A stretch of DNA of 64,000 bases, from positions 1 to 64,000 of the forward strand of contig JBMNOE010000012.1 in the NCBI GenBank assembly GCA_050942895.1, read 5' to 3'. The stretch's first letter is position 1, and the number at the start of each line of letters is the position of its first letter. Below are positions 18,536 through 27,849 of the stretch, one piece after another. Both the position numbers and the translations under genes were made by a program. The DNA comes from JBNRMR01 sp050942895. GTDB taxonomy: Bacteria > Bacillota > Clostridia > Christensenellales > UBA1750. Below the pieces are notes generated by a model. That model did not search any database. It worked only from the letters and a program-made list of their open reading frames with translations, and was not told where the DNA came from.

Positions 18536-20425
18536 CTATTCAATCAAAAACTCAGCAACAACCACGTCCAGATGGACGGGTGCGTCGTTACCGCTGCCGT
18601 TTCCTATGCCGAAATGGCAAGTTCCAGCGATACTCTCATCTATACCAATAATTCCGCTCGGTGTCATTTGGGAAAGCCCAATTCCAAGTTCAATGATTTT
18701 GCGGCAATTATCAGGTAGTTTCCATAGTTCCATTTTTAATCTATGTGCCATTTCTCCGCCGGAAATGTCGATGATCTCTCCATTCTCAATATGCAGTTCA
18801 ACCGGCAGATCCACAAGGCCAAAGCTGTCAGCTAAATCTGCATATACTCGCAGTTCACCAACGGTTACATCCGTTACAATTACACCATTGGCTGAATCAG
18901 GCACAACACAACAGCTGATTTCGGCAGGCGGTAAATACGCATTCGCACCCGGCGAATGCGTATTATATGGAATCAAGAACGGTTCACATGGTCTCAGAGT
19001 AATATCGGTGCCAGATTTCGCCGTTACTCGAACAAGGCTCTTATCGGGTAAAGCGCTGTACTGATGCATAATGCTTTCGGTCAATTCCTCCGGTGTGTTT
19101 AGCCCTTCTAATAGCGCGTGCGGTGTAATTGTCGGGCGGATACAGATATATTTTGATGCAAGTCCCTTCGGCTTGTTAAATGCGAAAGCGTGCTTTCGAT
19201 GCTTGCCCATCCAGCTTTCGATTCCTATATGAAGAATAAGTAAATCTTCAGGCGCTAATAAATAGACTTCGGCGTAATCATCCGTTTCGTCGAGGTTTAT
19301 CAGGTGAATGCTTTTTACAAATGGTACGCTTTCATCTTTAATTAATCGCGCTGTATTCAGCATTTCGTTGTCCGTCAGTATGCAAACTCTGTTGCGTCCG
19401 TCTAATCCGCCGTACCTTGCAACGATTGCAGCATAGGACGGCGGTATTTCCACGTAGTGGCAACGCTTGCGCCAAAGGATTTCGTAGTCCTTGTGCGGAA
19501 CAATACGTTTCGTTAAATCAACCGCATTTTTTATACCGGCTTCGCCGCACCAGCGGACATCTTCAGCGTAAGCAAGCATGTTTAGCGGGTCATCATCCCA
19601 AACAACAGGAACTGTATCCCATCCGGCGAGGGTTGCCAACGCCACACGGGTATGCCCGTCGGTCATTAGGTATTTATCGTTATACAATTTAATCGGAATC
19701 GGGTCGAACTTTGACTTATCCGAAGGGTCAAACCAATCTCGCGCAAGGCGCAGCTTACCCTCGCTGACATAAAGCTGGCTCGGTTGAATCTCAGCAGGTG
19801 GCAACTCAAAAACTTTATCAGGCGAAACTCTTGTTCGGCGGTGCTCAATGTACTCATGTCGGGTAAGGCGAAAATGGTGCTGCAGCTTACCTTTTTGCGG
19901 TTGTGGTAAATCCTCCGACAAGATTAGTGAGAAGCCGTTCTTCTCCCAGACGCGGCGAGCGCGAGGATTATAATCCTCATTAAAGCAATGCAGTACATCG
20001 ACATGCTCTCCGTTAAAAGCGTAATCTACCAACATGCGAACAAGCGCTGTACCGATGCCTTTGCTCCAATACTCTTTTTCTCCGATTGACATATCAATCC
20101 TTCGCACATCTGTTGATTCCGGGTACATAGCTTTCACATTCGGAATATTCATTTTCTGTAACCAACATTCGCCAATAGGTTTGCCGTTTGCCTCTATCGC
20201 AAAGCAGAACGCATTTTGTGAAACGCTGCCGAATATGGCGTGTACGATTTTTGCATCGTAACTGCGGACGATATCTTCGCCGCCTTCTGTCCAGTATAGG
20301 ATATCCGGGTCGGCGTTCCACTTGTAGAGCAGCGGCAGATGATCGTCACATAGAGGGCGTAGGATGATGTCGTGTTCGTCGGTACTGCCGTAAAGTGTAA
20401 TGTCGTGGGTTTTAATGATGCTCAT
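18536..20425 (-). CDS. Three-domain protein: GNAT acetyltransferase, ParB-like domain, M29-aminopeptidase-like domain
   Basis: Residues 1-190 are a GNAT domain of the AAC(6')-like kind (LRPLCDDHLPLLYKWNADPD, EYWSKGIGTALVRMLVDYAF). Residues about 205-310 resemble ParB/sulfiredoxin-type domains (IPIKLYNDKYLMTDGHTRVA). The rest resembles M29-like metalloproteins, with the end pattern GTCHFGIGNGSG followed by PVHLDVVV, typical of that group. Each unit exists alone elsewhere; three in one chain of 629 residues is odd. It lies 33 nt before the S66-APH gene. The GNAT part could acetylate an aminoglycoside-like or peptide antibiotic. Confidence 0.75.
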   Translation of the reverse strand: MSIIKTHDITLYGSTDEHDIILRPLCDDHLPLLYKWNADPDILYWTEGGEDIVRSYDAKIVHAIFGSVSQNAFCFAIEANGKPIGECWLQKMNIPNVKAMYPESTDVRRIDMSIGEKEYWSKGIGTALVRMLVDYAFNGEHVDVLHCFNEDYNPRARRVWEKNGFSLILSEDLPQPQKGKLQHHFRLTRHEYIEHRRTRVSPDKVFELPPAEIQPSQLYVSEGKLRLARDWFDPSDKSKFDPIPIKLYNDKYLMTDGHTRVALATLAGWDTVPVVWDDDPLNMLAYAEDVRWCGEAGIKNAVDLTKRIVPHKDYEILWRKRCHYVEIPPSYAAIVARYGGLDGRNRVCILTDNEMLNTARLIKDESVPFVKSIHLINLDETDDYAEVYLLAPEDLLILHIGIESWMGKHRKHAFAFNKPKGLASKYICIRPTITPHALLEGLNTPEELTESIMHQYSALPDKSLVRVTAKSGTDITLRPCEPFLIPYNTHSPGANAYLPPAEISCCVVPDSANGVIVTDVTVGELRVYADLADSFGLVDLPVELHIENGEIIDISGGEMAHRLKMELWKLPDNCRKIIELGIGLSQMTPSGIIGIDESIAGTCHFGIGNGSGNDAPVHLDVVVAEFLIE

Positions 20426-20534
20426 TTTTTATTCCCCATATTCCTCATGCAATTTGATATACCCATCGTTTTGCTGTTCTGGCATTCACAGATAATCGTC
20501 CGCCGACGATGTGGATGATGTTATATTTCACAGT

Positions 20535-21286
20535 TCAAATCACTCTCCACTCCATATAACCCGTTGTAAACGGCAGATGATCAAATTTTCTTGTGCCCAT
20601 GTGGACAAAACCGTTCATGGCATACCAGTCTTTGAGTCTTGTGTTCTCCTCAATGATATCGAGCGTGATTTTAATCCCGCCAAATTCATACACTTTTGCC
20701 TTACAGAAATCCAGCAGTTTCTTACCATAACCAAGATGTCGCCATTCAGGCAAGACTGCAAGCTGATTCAATTCATACACGCCGTTACCCATATCTGTGA
20801 GCGAGACAAAGCCATATATCTTATCGTCCACAAACAAGGCATAAGGATAATACCCATCTTTTATCTTGCTGCGCAAACGGTCGTATGCGGTAAATGACAG
20901 ATGCCCAGGAGCATTCTCCCGCGTCCAACCGAAATCCTTCGCAATGGTGGAGAAGCTGCGGCTGACAACATCGGCATACTCTGAGAGCCGCTCGGTGCTT
21001 ACCGGAGCAACTACGGCCTTGTGAACCGCCTCCAGTTCAAGCTCTACCGAACCGACAGGGCAATAAAAGCGACACTTGTGCTTTTCCTGCCCGATTGTCC
21101 GCAAATCGCCTCCACACCGTATGGTTTCCATCAGAGGAAATAGCTTGAGCATATTTTTTGACGCAACCCATCTGGGCATCCGTATTCACAGCTATATGTA
21201 TCGCCGACCTCATGACCGTTGCGATAACCATCGCTTTTAACCACTGATATTCTGAACCGAAAATTTTCCGTGGTGAATTCATTCAT
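20535..21286 (-). pseudogene. TIGR04076-like protein fused to a GNAT domain, one frameshift
   Basis: AAGGAGGG precedes ATG 21286, which overlaps the upstream stop as ATGA. The first frame reads MNEFTTENFRFRISVVKSDG, GDTYSCEYGCPDGL; a frameshift near 21170 moves to LKLFPLMETIRCGGDLR and HKCRFYCPVGSVELELEAV, together a TIGR04076 domain. It continues directly into a GNAT acetyltransferase (LNQLAVLPEWRHLGYGKKLL, GFVHMGTRKFDH). A single indel explains the break, so sequencing error is possible; otherwise the GNAT half could only be made by internal initiation. Confidence 0.7.
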
Positions 21287-21663
21287 GCCGTTTCCCTCCT
21301 TATCAATATCCGATTCATGTATTCGCTGTTGTTGTGAATGTCCATAACAAGCTGTTTTTCCTCTTCGCTGCACCCGATGAGGATTTTGATCTCACTGTCC
21401 TTTTTGAACAAATCTACTGTGACGATGATTGCGTCGATAAGCTCGCCATTTGTGCCTTTCCATGCGTCAATCCCGCCGCCGTCCATGGACGAGGTGTTTT
21501 CGAGATAGCCGTAATCGACAGGGTATATGAGCGCCGGGTACTTTGGGTGGCGGCTGCCCTCGGGGCGGTCGATTATTATTTTTGACTCCGAAACAAGCTT
21601 GTCTAGAGCAGACCAGAAGGCGGGGCTATGGTTCTCCAGATTTGCGTTTTTGTTACCGCTCAA
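21283..21663 (-). CDS. Inorganic pyrophosphatase-like protein
   Basis: A 126-residue protein with the family I pyrophosphatase-like core: KIIIDRPEGSRHPKYPALIY, PVDYGYLENTSSMDGGGID and VTVDLFKKDSEIKILIGCSE. True PPases are about 170 residues and carry DxDxxD metal ligands; here the Asp-rich loop reads SMDGGGIDAWKG, so metal binding may be altered. A role on a phosphorylated or nucleotidylated small molecule fits its position between a Nudix gene (11-nt overlap) and the TIGR04076-GNAT gene (4-nt overlap). Confidence 0.75.
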   Translation of the reverse strand: MSGNKNANLENHSPAFWSALDKLVSESKIIIDRPEGSRHPKYPALIYPVDYGYLENTSSMDGGGIDAWKGTNGELIDAIIVTVDLFKKDSEIKILIGCSEEEKQLVMDIHNNSEYMNRILIRRETA

Positions 21664-22153
21664 AATCCTTACACCTCACAAAGCTCATTTTCAGCTTTCC
21701 ATTATCATCGTCCGCCACACCGATGTACACATCACGGTCATTGGGGCCTCTTTTCGTGTAATGCTTAAGCATAGCCGCATATGTCGCCGTATAATTCCGC
21801 TTTAACAGCGCCTTTTGTTTGACCCAATACAGCGTACCTTCGTCCGTTTGGATAACATCGGAAACGGTTGTTTCTCCAAAATAAATATAGCTCTGCCGAA
21901 TCTCATCTTTGCCTCTGCGCGTAATGATATAGAGCAGATCAAGGGATGTGACATTGTCCTGACGTATACCGGTTTCTTCCTCGATTTCCCTATAACACGC
22001 CGATAGCGGATCGTTTATCTCAAGTGGCTCTATATGCCCGCCGACTCCGCTCCAAAAACCGGGGTTGATTTTTCGATTGTCTGCGCGTTTCATCAGCAAA
22101 TACTGGTTGTCGTTTTCCAAAAATGCCGCTACATAATTTTTTAGCGTTATCAT
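21653..22153 (-). CDS. Nudix hydrolase
   Basis: A 166-residue Nudix protein. The Nudix box begins GGHIEPLEINDPL and ends REIEEETGI, with the REUXEE core intact and one insertion before it. The start MITLKNYVAAFLENDNQYLL is the usual first strand. It overlaps the ANT-APH gene by ATGA and the pyrophosphatase-like gene by 11 nt. Likely substrates are nucleoside diphosphate derivatives; the exact one is unknown. Confidence 0.88.
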   Translation of the reverse strand: MITLKNYVAAFLENDNQYLLMKRADNRKINPGFWSGVGGHIEPLEINDPLSACYREIEEETGIRQDNVTSLDLLYIITRRGKDEIRQSYIYFGETTVSDVIQTDEGTLYWVKQKALLKRNYTATYAAMLKHYTKRGPNDRDVYIGVADDDNGKLKMSFVRCKDFER

Positions 22154-23733
22154 ATTCCCTCCAACAGTTTCTCCACCGAAGCGAGCAATCTGCCGTCCTT
22201 CACTTTTTCCAACCCGTCATTCGCCCAGTTCGGAATGATCTTGCGCTGGCAAGCGATGAGGAGGCTTGATAATTCGCAAACAACGCTGTCTATGATGACC
22301 TCGTGCTCATCGAATCCGCCATAAGCTGATACAAACGCCGCTTTTGCTTCGTCTGTGCCGAGGCTGCTGCATACATTGCGGATATCCGAGTAGACGTATG
22401 ACTTATAAAAGAAGTTGTAGTCGAACATCAATGCGCTCCGTCCGTCGCGCGCCACAGCAAGATTCGTATAGTGAAAATCGGTGTAAACAAAAGTTCGCGG
22501 CAGTTTCATGACAGCAGTACGGATTTTATCATAATGCTTCTCGATGACTTGCCATACCGGCAGTCCGCTTGTCCCGGTTTTCTCTTGGATGAGCCGAAGA
22601 TTATCAAGCGTTAGGCTGTCGTATTCGTCAATAAAATCGTGAGTATTTGCGTACCCGCGTCCGTTTTGGTGAAGTGTTCTGTACCAGTGCGCGATTCTTT
22701 CGGCGATATTCTGGTCGCTCATATCCTCCGGTGTACCCAATCGATACTCGCTTCGCTCAATATCCTCCATGACAAGGGAACAATCCGTATGGGCAACCAT
22801 TTTCAGCGTTGGGATGCCGAGTGAATTAAGCAGCTGATAATTGGCTATCTCCCGCCGATACTCCGGCTTGTCAAAGCATTTCATCACATAACTGTCAGTG
22901 CCAGCAGCAACTCGCCAGACAGAAACACCGTCTTTGTCGCGGATTAGCGATAAATTGTTAAAAGGAACATTCATGCGCTGTAATTCGGATTTCGCTAGCC
23001 GCTCAATAGTGCTTGAAAATTCCGCGTCTATGACATCCGCGAAGCGCTGAATGACTGCGTTATCCATGCTCTTCTCGGGTGATAACTGCGCATCGTATCG
23101 GTTTTGCACTGCTCTTTTCATCGCGTCCTCATCGGGGCATAAGCCGTTTTCAAGCGCCCATTCCCCGGCGGCGGTTTTGGCGATTACTTTTCCTGTGCGA
23201 AGCGTGTAAATCCCGCGCGCAATGTCCAGTAGCCAACCGACGACTTCTCCGAACTTTCTCGCCGCCTTGACATGGCGGGCAATATCGTCTCGCATTTGTG
23301 CATATGTTGGATAGGTCATCTTGTGACGAATATCATCGCCATAGAGCAAGATGCCGCTATCAAGCAGTTCAGACATGCCGAAGCTGTCCATGTCCCAACC
23401 GTCTGTGATACGCTGTCCGCTCGTTCCCCAGTACACCGCCCGTTCGCCTTTGCCGTTTAGAAAAGCGTCCGCCGAGAGCATACCACCCTCAAATAAGCGA
23501 AAATGCGGATTGCCCGGATAATGTTCTAGCATGGCTTGACGAAGTTCGACGAGCACATTCGCTTGCTGCTCGGTGATTTCACGCTCGGTCAAAACGGCAA
23601 TATCGATATCGCTCCAGCCAAACTGAAAATCGTCAAGCACAACAGAGCCGAAAAGGTAGATTGTCGGCTTATTGTCGGTGAGAATTGACACGATTTCATT
23701 GGTCATAACTTGCATGGCTTCGTTAAGTGTCAT
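22150..23733 (-). CDS. Bifunctional-looking nucleotidyltransferase-kinase (ANT-APH type) fusion
   Basis: Residues 1-250 resemble ANT(9)/ANT(3'')-type adenylyltransferases: GSVVLDDF followed by GWSDIDIAVL, the GSxxxxxxxSDID metal site. Residues about 255-527 are an APH/choline-kinase-like domain (VYTDFHYTNLAV in the Brenner position, with Thr in place of the usual His, then MFDYN). Both reactions inactivate aminoglycoside-like drugs in known enzymes, so a two-site antibiotic-modifying enzyme is possible but unproven. It is coupled by 4-nt overlaps to genes on both sides. Confidence 0.82.
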   Translation of the reverse strand: MTLNEAMQVMTNEIVSILTDNKPTIYLFGSVVLDDFQFGWSDIDIAVLTEREITEQQANVLVELRQAMLEHYPGNPHFRLFEGGMLSADAFLNGKGERAVYWGTSGQRITDGWDMDSFGMSELLDSGILLYGDDIRHKMTYPTYAQMRDDIARHVKAARKFGEVVGWLLDIARGIYTLRTGKVIAKTAAGEWALENGLCPDEDAMKRAVQNRYDAQLSPEKSMDNAVIQRFADVIDAEFSSTIERLAKSELQRMNVPFNNLSLIRDKDGVSVWRVAAGTDSYVMKCFDKPEYRREIANYQLLNSLGIPTLKMVAHTDCSLVMEDIERSEYRLGTPEDMSDQNIAERIAHWYRTLHQNGRGYANTHDFIDEYDSLTLDNLRLIQEKTGTSGLPVWQVIEKHYDKIRTAVMKLPRTFVYTDFHYTNLAVARDGRSALMFDYNFFYKSYVYSDIRNVCSSLGTDEAKAAFVSAYGGFDEHEVIIDSVVCELSSLLIACQRKIIPNWANDGLEKVKDGRLLASVEKLLEGI

Positions 23734-25126
23734 CTCGCTGCCTCCACCATCTCATCAAAATAAGGATAATCGAGCAGCTCTCCGCTCACCATCATTTCGC
23801 GGATTTTATCGGCCGATGCCCACATCACGTCACAGGTTTCATCGGGTGCAAGGATTACGGTTGATATATCCACATTTTGCCGAAACAGCCAAACATCAAT
23901 CAAACCATTACATCCGGCGGTGCTACACGGTAAGTGATGATAGATTATTCGCCCATTTTTCGGCTCAAGGATAACACCTAATTCTTCTTTTGCTTCCTTC
24001 AACACCGTGGTAAAGCTGTCATCTCCCGCAACCGCACTTCCGCCCGTACATTCCCACATATTCGGGAACATTTTGTTCGGTGCCCTCTGTGAAATAAGGT
24101 ATTCGCCGTTATCGCTCTCAATCCAAACAGAAACCTCAAGGTGATGTTCGCCTTTGTTCATAGGTCTCCCACGTTCATAAAAACGCCCGATCTTGTTACC
24201 ATCCTTATCCAGAACATCCCATAACTCGTAACCGCTGAGATACCAAGTCGGTACAGGGTTTTGCATATTGTTGAACCAGCGAAGGACATTCTTTAAATGC
24301 CGACTGCCTTCCTCCGGCTCGACCTGATTGTGAACCGACGTATCGCATAATGCTGCCAGCGCGTCATATGCGAGGTAGTATCTGTGCATCTCGAAAAACT
24401 CGTTTGGCGGTAGGCTCTCAAAGTATCCGTTAATTAGCCCTGTGCAAAAAGGAGCATTCGGTTCGTTGCCCCAATTTGTCGGGTCAAATTCCCACCACGG
24501 GTCACCATAGCCTTTGTTGTACGCGTTGAAATCAATCACACCAACCCCACCGTCGGGCATGACCATCAGGTTGGATTTATTGTAATCTCCATGATTGAAG
24601 GTCTGCGGTCGATTCTCGAGCAAATGCTTGTTATCTTTCAGAAACCGAACAATTCTATCGCCGTTTTTTGATTTGATGGGTTTTGCGTTGTAGAAGTCAA
24701 TGCGTCCTTGTACTTTACGATAAAACCAGTCCTCCCACGGTTCGGCACCCTCCGGCGCGGGCAGTGTATGTATCTTTCGCAGCGTTTCACCCGCTTTTAA
24801 CCCCAACACATATTGCTTAGTTTCGGACATGAGCGACAGCGCCGTCTCTGCGTCCTCGCCGTCAAGCCAGCCGGAAAGAGAATAGCAGTGCGTCCGTCAT
24901 CACACAGGCCAAATTCAATAGGCGGCGGTGTTAAAATACCATGATTATACACCCGTTCCATCATTTCGTATTCAGCCTTTTTGCGGTCGAGTTCCGCGAT
25001 ATCCGAGACACGCAAAAGCATCTGCCGACCGTCTGCGGTTTCGACGCGGTACTTCTTATCGCCCGACCAGCCCTTGGTGATGGGCTCGATTTTTGCGAAC
25101 GAATCATTGCTCGGTATATCCTTCAT
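23730..25126 (-). pseudogene. APH-type kinase fused to a Nudix domain, one frameshift
   Basis: From ATG 25126 (MKDIPSNDSFAKIEPITKGW) a kinase N-lobe runs to FGLCDDGRT; near 24890 the frame must shift by one base to read YSLSGWLDGEDAETALSLM, then onward through TFNHGDYNKSNLMV (Brenner motif) and GVIDFNAY. After residue about 270 follows a Nudix domain (box GGSAVAGDD to KEAKEELGV). Only one indel is needed, so either recent decay or an assembly error. The fused order kinase then Nudix mirrors the ANT-APH neighbour, with which it overlaps by 4 nt. Confidence 0.78.
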
Positions 25127-25130
25127 CGAT

Positions 25131-26018
25131 TCACTTCCTTCCGCTTGCGATCAAAACGGTTACCGTAGAAAAATCCCACTGCTTCTCACCTGATAGGTAT
25201 AGTTCTACTCTTTTGTCATATCGCTTGTTTATCATGGTTCGAAGCTTTGTTTGCTCCGACACCGGAAGCGCATCTGGATCAAGCCGCAGAGCCTTTTCCA
25301 TGCTCGCTAAACTGCTCAGACGGTTGCAGTTTATTTGTTCCAAAGCCGCCTCCCTTGTAACTGAAGCGTTGTCCGGCGCATATTCGGTTACGGTTATAAA
25401 GTCGACATTGACATCGCGGAATCCTGCTCTTTCAAGAACAACAGGATACTCCTTTTCGTCCATTTCGTAGGAGCCAATATCCTTGACGGGCTGATTCTTA
25501 TTTGCTTTTGCCCATAGTTTACCTGAGAGCACCTCTTCGCCCTCGCCGACAATATACCAATTGTTGTTCCTTACACTAAGCCGCGTGCGTACCGAAAGCA
25601 CAGCAATGCGACCATCGGGCTTTAATACACGGAGTTGTTCAAAAAGAAAAGGTGTTGTCGGGACATGCTCCACAACCGTATGTGAGTAACACAAATCAAA
25701 GGTGTTATCCCCAAATGGAAGCTTTGTCGCGTCCCCGTTTACAAATTCGCAATCAAGCCCAAGCTCGGCGGATTTTTGCTTTGCGTATTCGATATGACCA
25801 CTGTCAAAATCAAGCCCGGTCACCTTTGTTTTTGGTAGATGCTTTTTTATCCGATGACAAAATAGCCCTCCGGCACAGCCGAGCTCCAAAACATCTATAC
25901 CGTCTGTCACACCTATGGCATTCAACCAAAGGTCCTTGTTTTCATCCGTAAAACGCAGTGCCCGCGAACGGTAAAGCTCTTCCGAGGTTTGTACAAATTG
26001 TGACCAGTTATTATTCAT
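25131..26018 (-). CDS. SAM-dependent methyltransferase (class I)
   Basis: A 295-residue protein with motif I DVLELGCAGGLF, acidic motif II TGLDFDSGHIEYAKQ, and the UbiE-like block LPFGDNTFDLCYSHTVVEHV. This architecture fits small-molecule C-, N- or O-methyltransferases. The C-terminal 100 residues (EQINCNRLSSLASMEKALRL) are an extra helical cap. It overlaps the Cro/CI regulator by ATGA and precedes the kinase-Nudix gene by 4 nt. Confidence 0.88.
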   Translation of the reverse strand: MNNNWSQFVQTSEELYRSRALRFTDENKDLWLNAIGVTDGIDVLELGCAGGLFCHRIKKHLPKTKVTGLDFDSGHIEYAKQKSAELGLDCEFVNGDATKLPFGDNTFDLCYSHTVVEHVPTTPFLFEQLRVLKPDGRIAVLSVRTRLSVRNNNWYIVGEGEEVLSGKLWAKANKNQPVKDIGSYEMDEKEYPVVLERAGFRDVNVDFITVTEYAPDNASVTREAALEQINCNRLSSLASMEKALRLDPDALPVSEQTKLRTMINKRYDKRVELYLSGEKQWDFSTVTVLIASGRK

Positions 26019-26227
26019 TGTTCATTATCCTCCACCAGTTCCATAATCTCGGTTATATCGCAGCCCAGCGCCACGCAAATTTTCACCAGCACATCGGTGG
26101 TAATGTTATCTCCTCTGTTGAGCTTAGCAATGGACGCGGTGCTGATGCCGGTCGCTCTTTTCAAGTCCTGCTTATTCATCTTCTTGTCGAGCATGATATG
26201 CCAGAGTTTGTTATAGCTGATTCTCAC
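26015..26227 (-). CDS. Cro/CI-type transcriptional regulator, first gene of the cargo train
   Basis: A 70-residue YozG/Cro-like HTH: MLDKKMNKQDLKRATGIS, then STASIAKLNRGDNITTDVLV and VALGCDITEIMEL. The start is GTG 26227 with AAGGAGG 7 nt upstream. It is the promoter-proximal gene of the run that ends at 14290, so it probably controls that run. No ligand domain is present. Confidence 0.88.
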   Translation of the reverse strand: MRISYNKLWHIMLDKKMNKQDLKRATGISTASIAKLNRGDNITTDVLVKICVALGCDITEIMELVEDNEQ

Positions 26228-26275
26228 GAAAATGCCTCCTTATAGCTGTGTGAGCTTTTTAGCTGTTATTCCTGC

Positions 26276-26284
26276 TTTATACCA
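26276..26284 (-). promoter_or_regulatory. Probable extended -10 promoter of the cargo train
   Basis: On the minus strand TGG-TATAAA (complement of 26276-26284) gives an extended -10 about 50 nt before the GTG start of the Cro/CI gene. No convincing -35 is seen. Confidence 0.4.
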
Positions 26285-26314
26285 AAACAGATTACGGAGC
26301 GGTTTTTGAACAAT

Positions 26315-27849
26315 TTAGGTCACCCCATTCAAAAAGCCATAGCAACCGTTATGTATGTCCTTCGTGAACGGAACCACATTTACGCCTTCATAATTCAATT
26401 TCGGGATGTCGTTTTCAATAGTAATGATCTGCCCGTGTTGCTGATGATCAATCAGATATTAAAACAATGCCACTTTCATGCTATCCGAAGCTTCATCGCT
26501 AACTTTCTCTTTTAGCGACAAAATGGGGAGTCCACAATCAACAGCCCCGGCGTGAATTTGCCGTGAGTGTCGAGGTGCTCCATAAAAGCAACCGCCAGCT
26601 TTGGTTGAAATATACCGAGCTGAATCCGTCGTATTCGCAGGCTTGCAGTAAGCGGGTCAAGATTTCATCCAAAATCGCTACCATATCGCCATCGAAGTGG
26701 CTCTTTACATCAAATTGGGTCTGGGTGGATTCCTCTTCTGTCTGAACATCAAGGAGTTCACTTTTCATTGCGGTTTCAATCTGATGTATGACGGCCACCT
26801 CGTTGCGGATTTCGATAGCTCTGCGGTATTCCAGTAAGGACTGCTTTAGTCCGGCGATTTTGGGCTTGAGTTCACTGTTGATGATGGTTTCAACGCTCAA
26901 GCGTTCCCCGCTGAGAGCGATCATTTGAGCAGCCAATGTTTCGCGCTCTGAAACCGATATCCTTTTCCGCTTCGGCCAAATCCTCGAGGCGGAGCGCAAT
27001 GCGTTCCGCCTCGGCATGAGAAGTCTCCGCATACGAATGCTCGTGCTGTTCATCGATATCTCCGCCGCAGAAGGGACATTTTGCATTGGCGGTCAAATCA
27101 CCGCTGTGTACCTCTCCTTCTACAATGAAGGTCAGCCGCTTTATATCCGCGTTGTATTGACTGCGGAGCGCCTGATACCGGTTGTAAAGAACATTGCACT
27201 CCGCCATGCGGCTTAAGCGGGTATTGATATATTCCACAACCGCTTTTTTCTTAGCCTCTTTGATTTTCTTTTCTTCCTTCGGGTCTGTTTCCTCGTAATT
27301 CAATCCCGTCAGCAGATAAAGAAGTGCTGACAACGATGCCATCTTCTGTGTGTCGTGCCTCGAAACCATGATGGACTCCGTTTGAAATACATGACCTTCA
27401 TCAATCAAGAGCGCATGGAGGAAGCTTCTGAATGTCAGCCGCTGTTTATCAAAGCGTCCATTTTTTATGATGCTGGATGTTCCGTCAATTCCTATGAGCG
27501 AAAGCCAAACATCGCTGATGTTGTTTTTCGCCCCATCCACCTTATAATCGCCCGAATCGATGTTTTTCAGGGCGTTGGAGACCTTAACCGTTTTTGTATC
27601 CAGTTTGCGTTCAAATTTAACAGTGCCGCTGTTATCCACCTGCACAATCGCTTTCACGGTATCATGCCCGGATTTTTGGTCAAGACGGATGGTTTTGCTG
27701 CCGAACAGGTAGTCAAGGCACTCGACAACATAGCTTTTACCCGTGCTTGAAGGGCCGCACACAATGTTCAAGCCTTTGTCAAAATCAATAACAGACGGCT
27801 CGTCCTTTCCGCCACTTACGATGATTCGTTTGATGTGGAAATCAGCCGT
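26315..27849 (-). pseudogene. SMC/Rad50-like ATPase with zinc hook, broken
   Basis: Reading over frame breaks gives FHIKRIIVSGGKDEPSVIDF, Walker A (VCGPSSTGKSYVVECLDYLF), a coiled-coil region with a zinc-hook motif CPFCGGDIDEQ, a second coil (ERETLAAQMIALSGERLSVE), and the distal nucleotide site (FTPGLLIVDSP). The end, HGQIITIENDIPK to GFLNGVT, follows a TAA in place of Gln. Frameshifts lie near 26950 and 26600, and the expected start reads ACG at 27847-27849. Such ATPases occur in DNA repair and in anti-phage systems. It overlaps the upstream gene. Confidence 0.65.
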
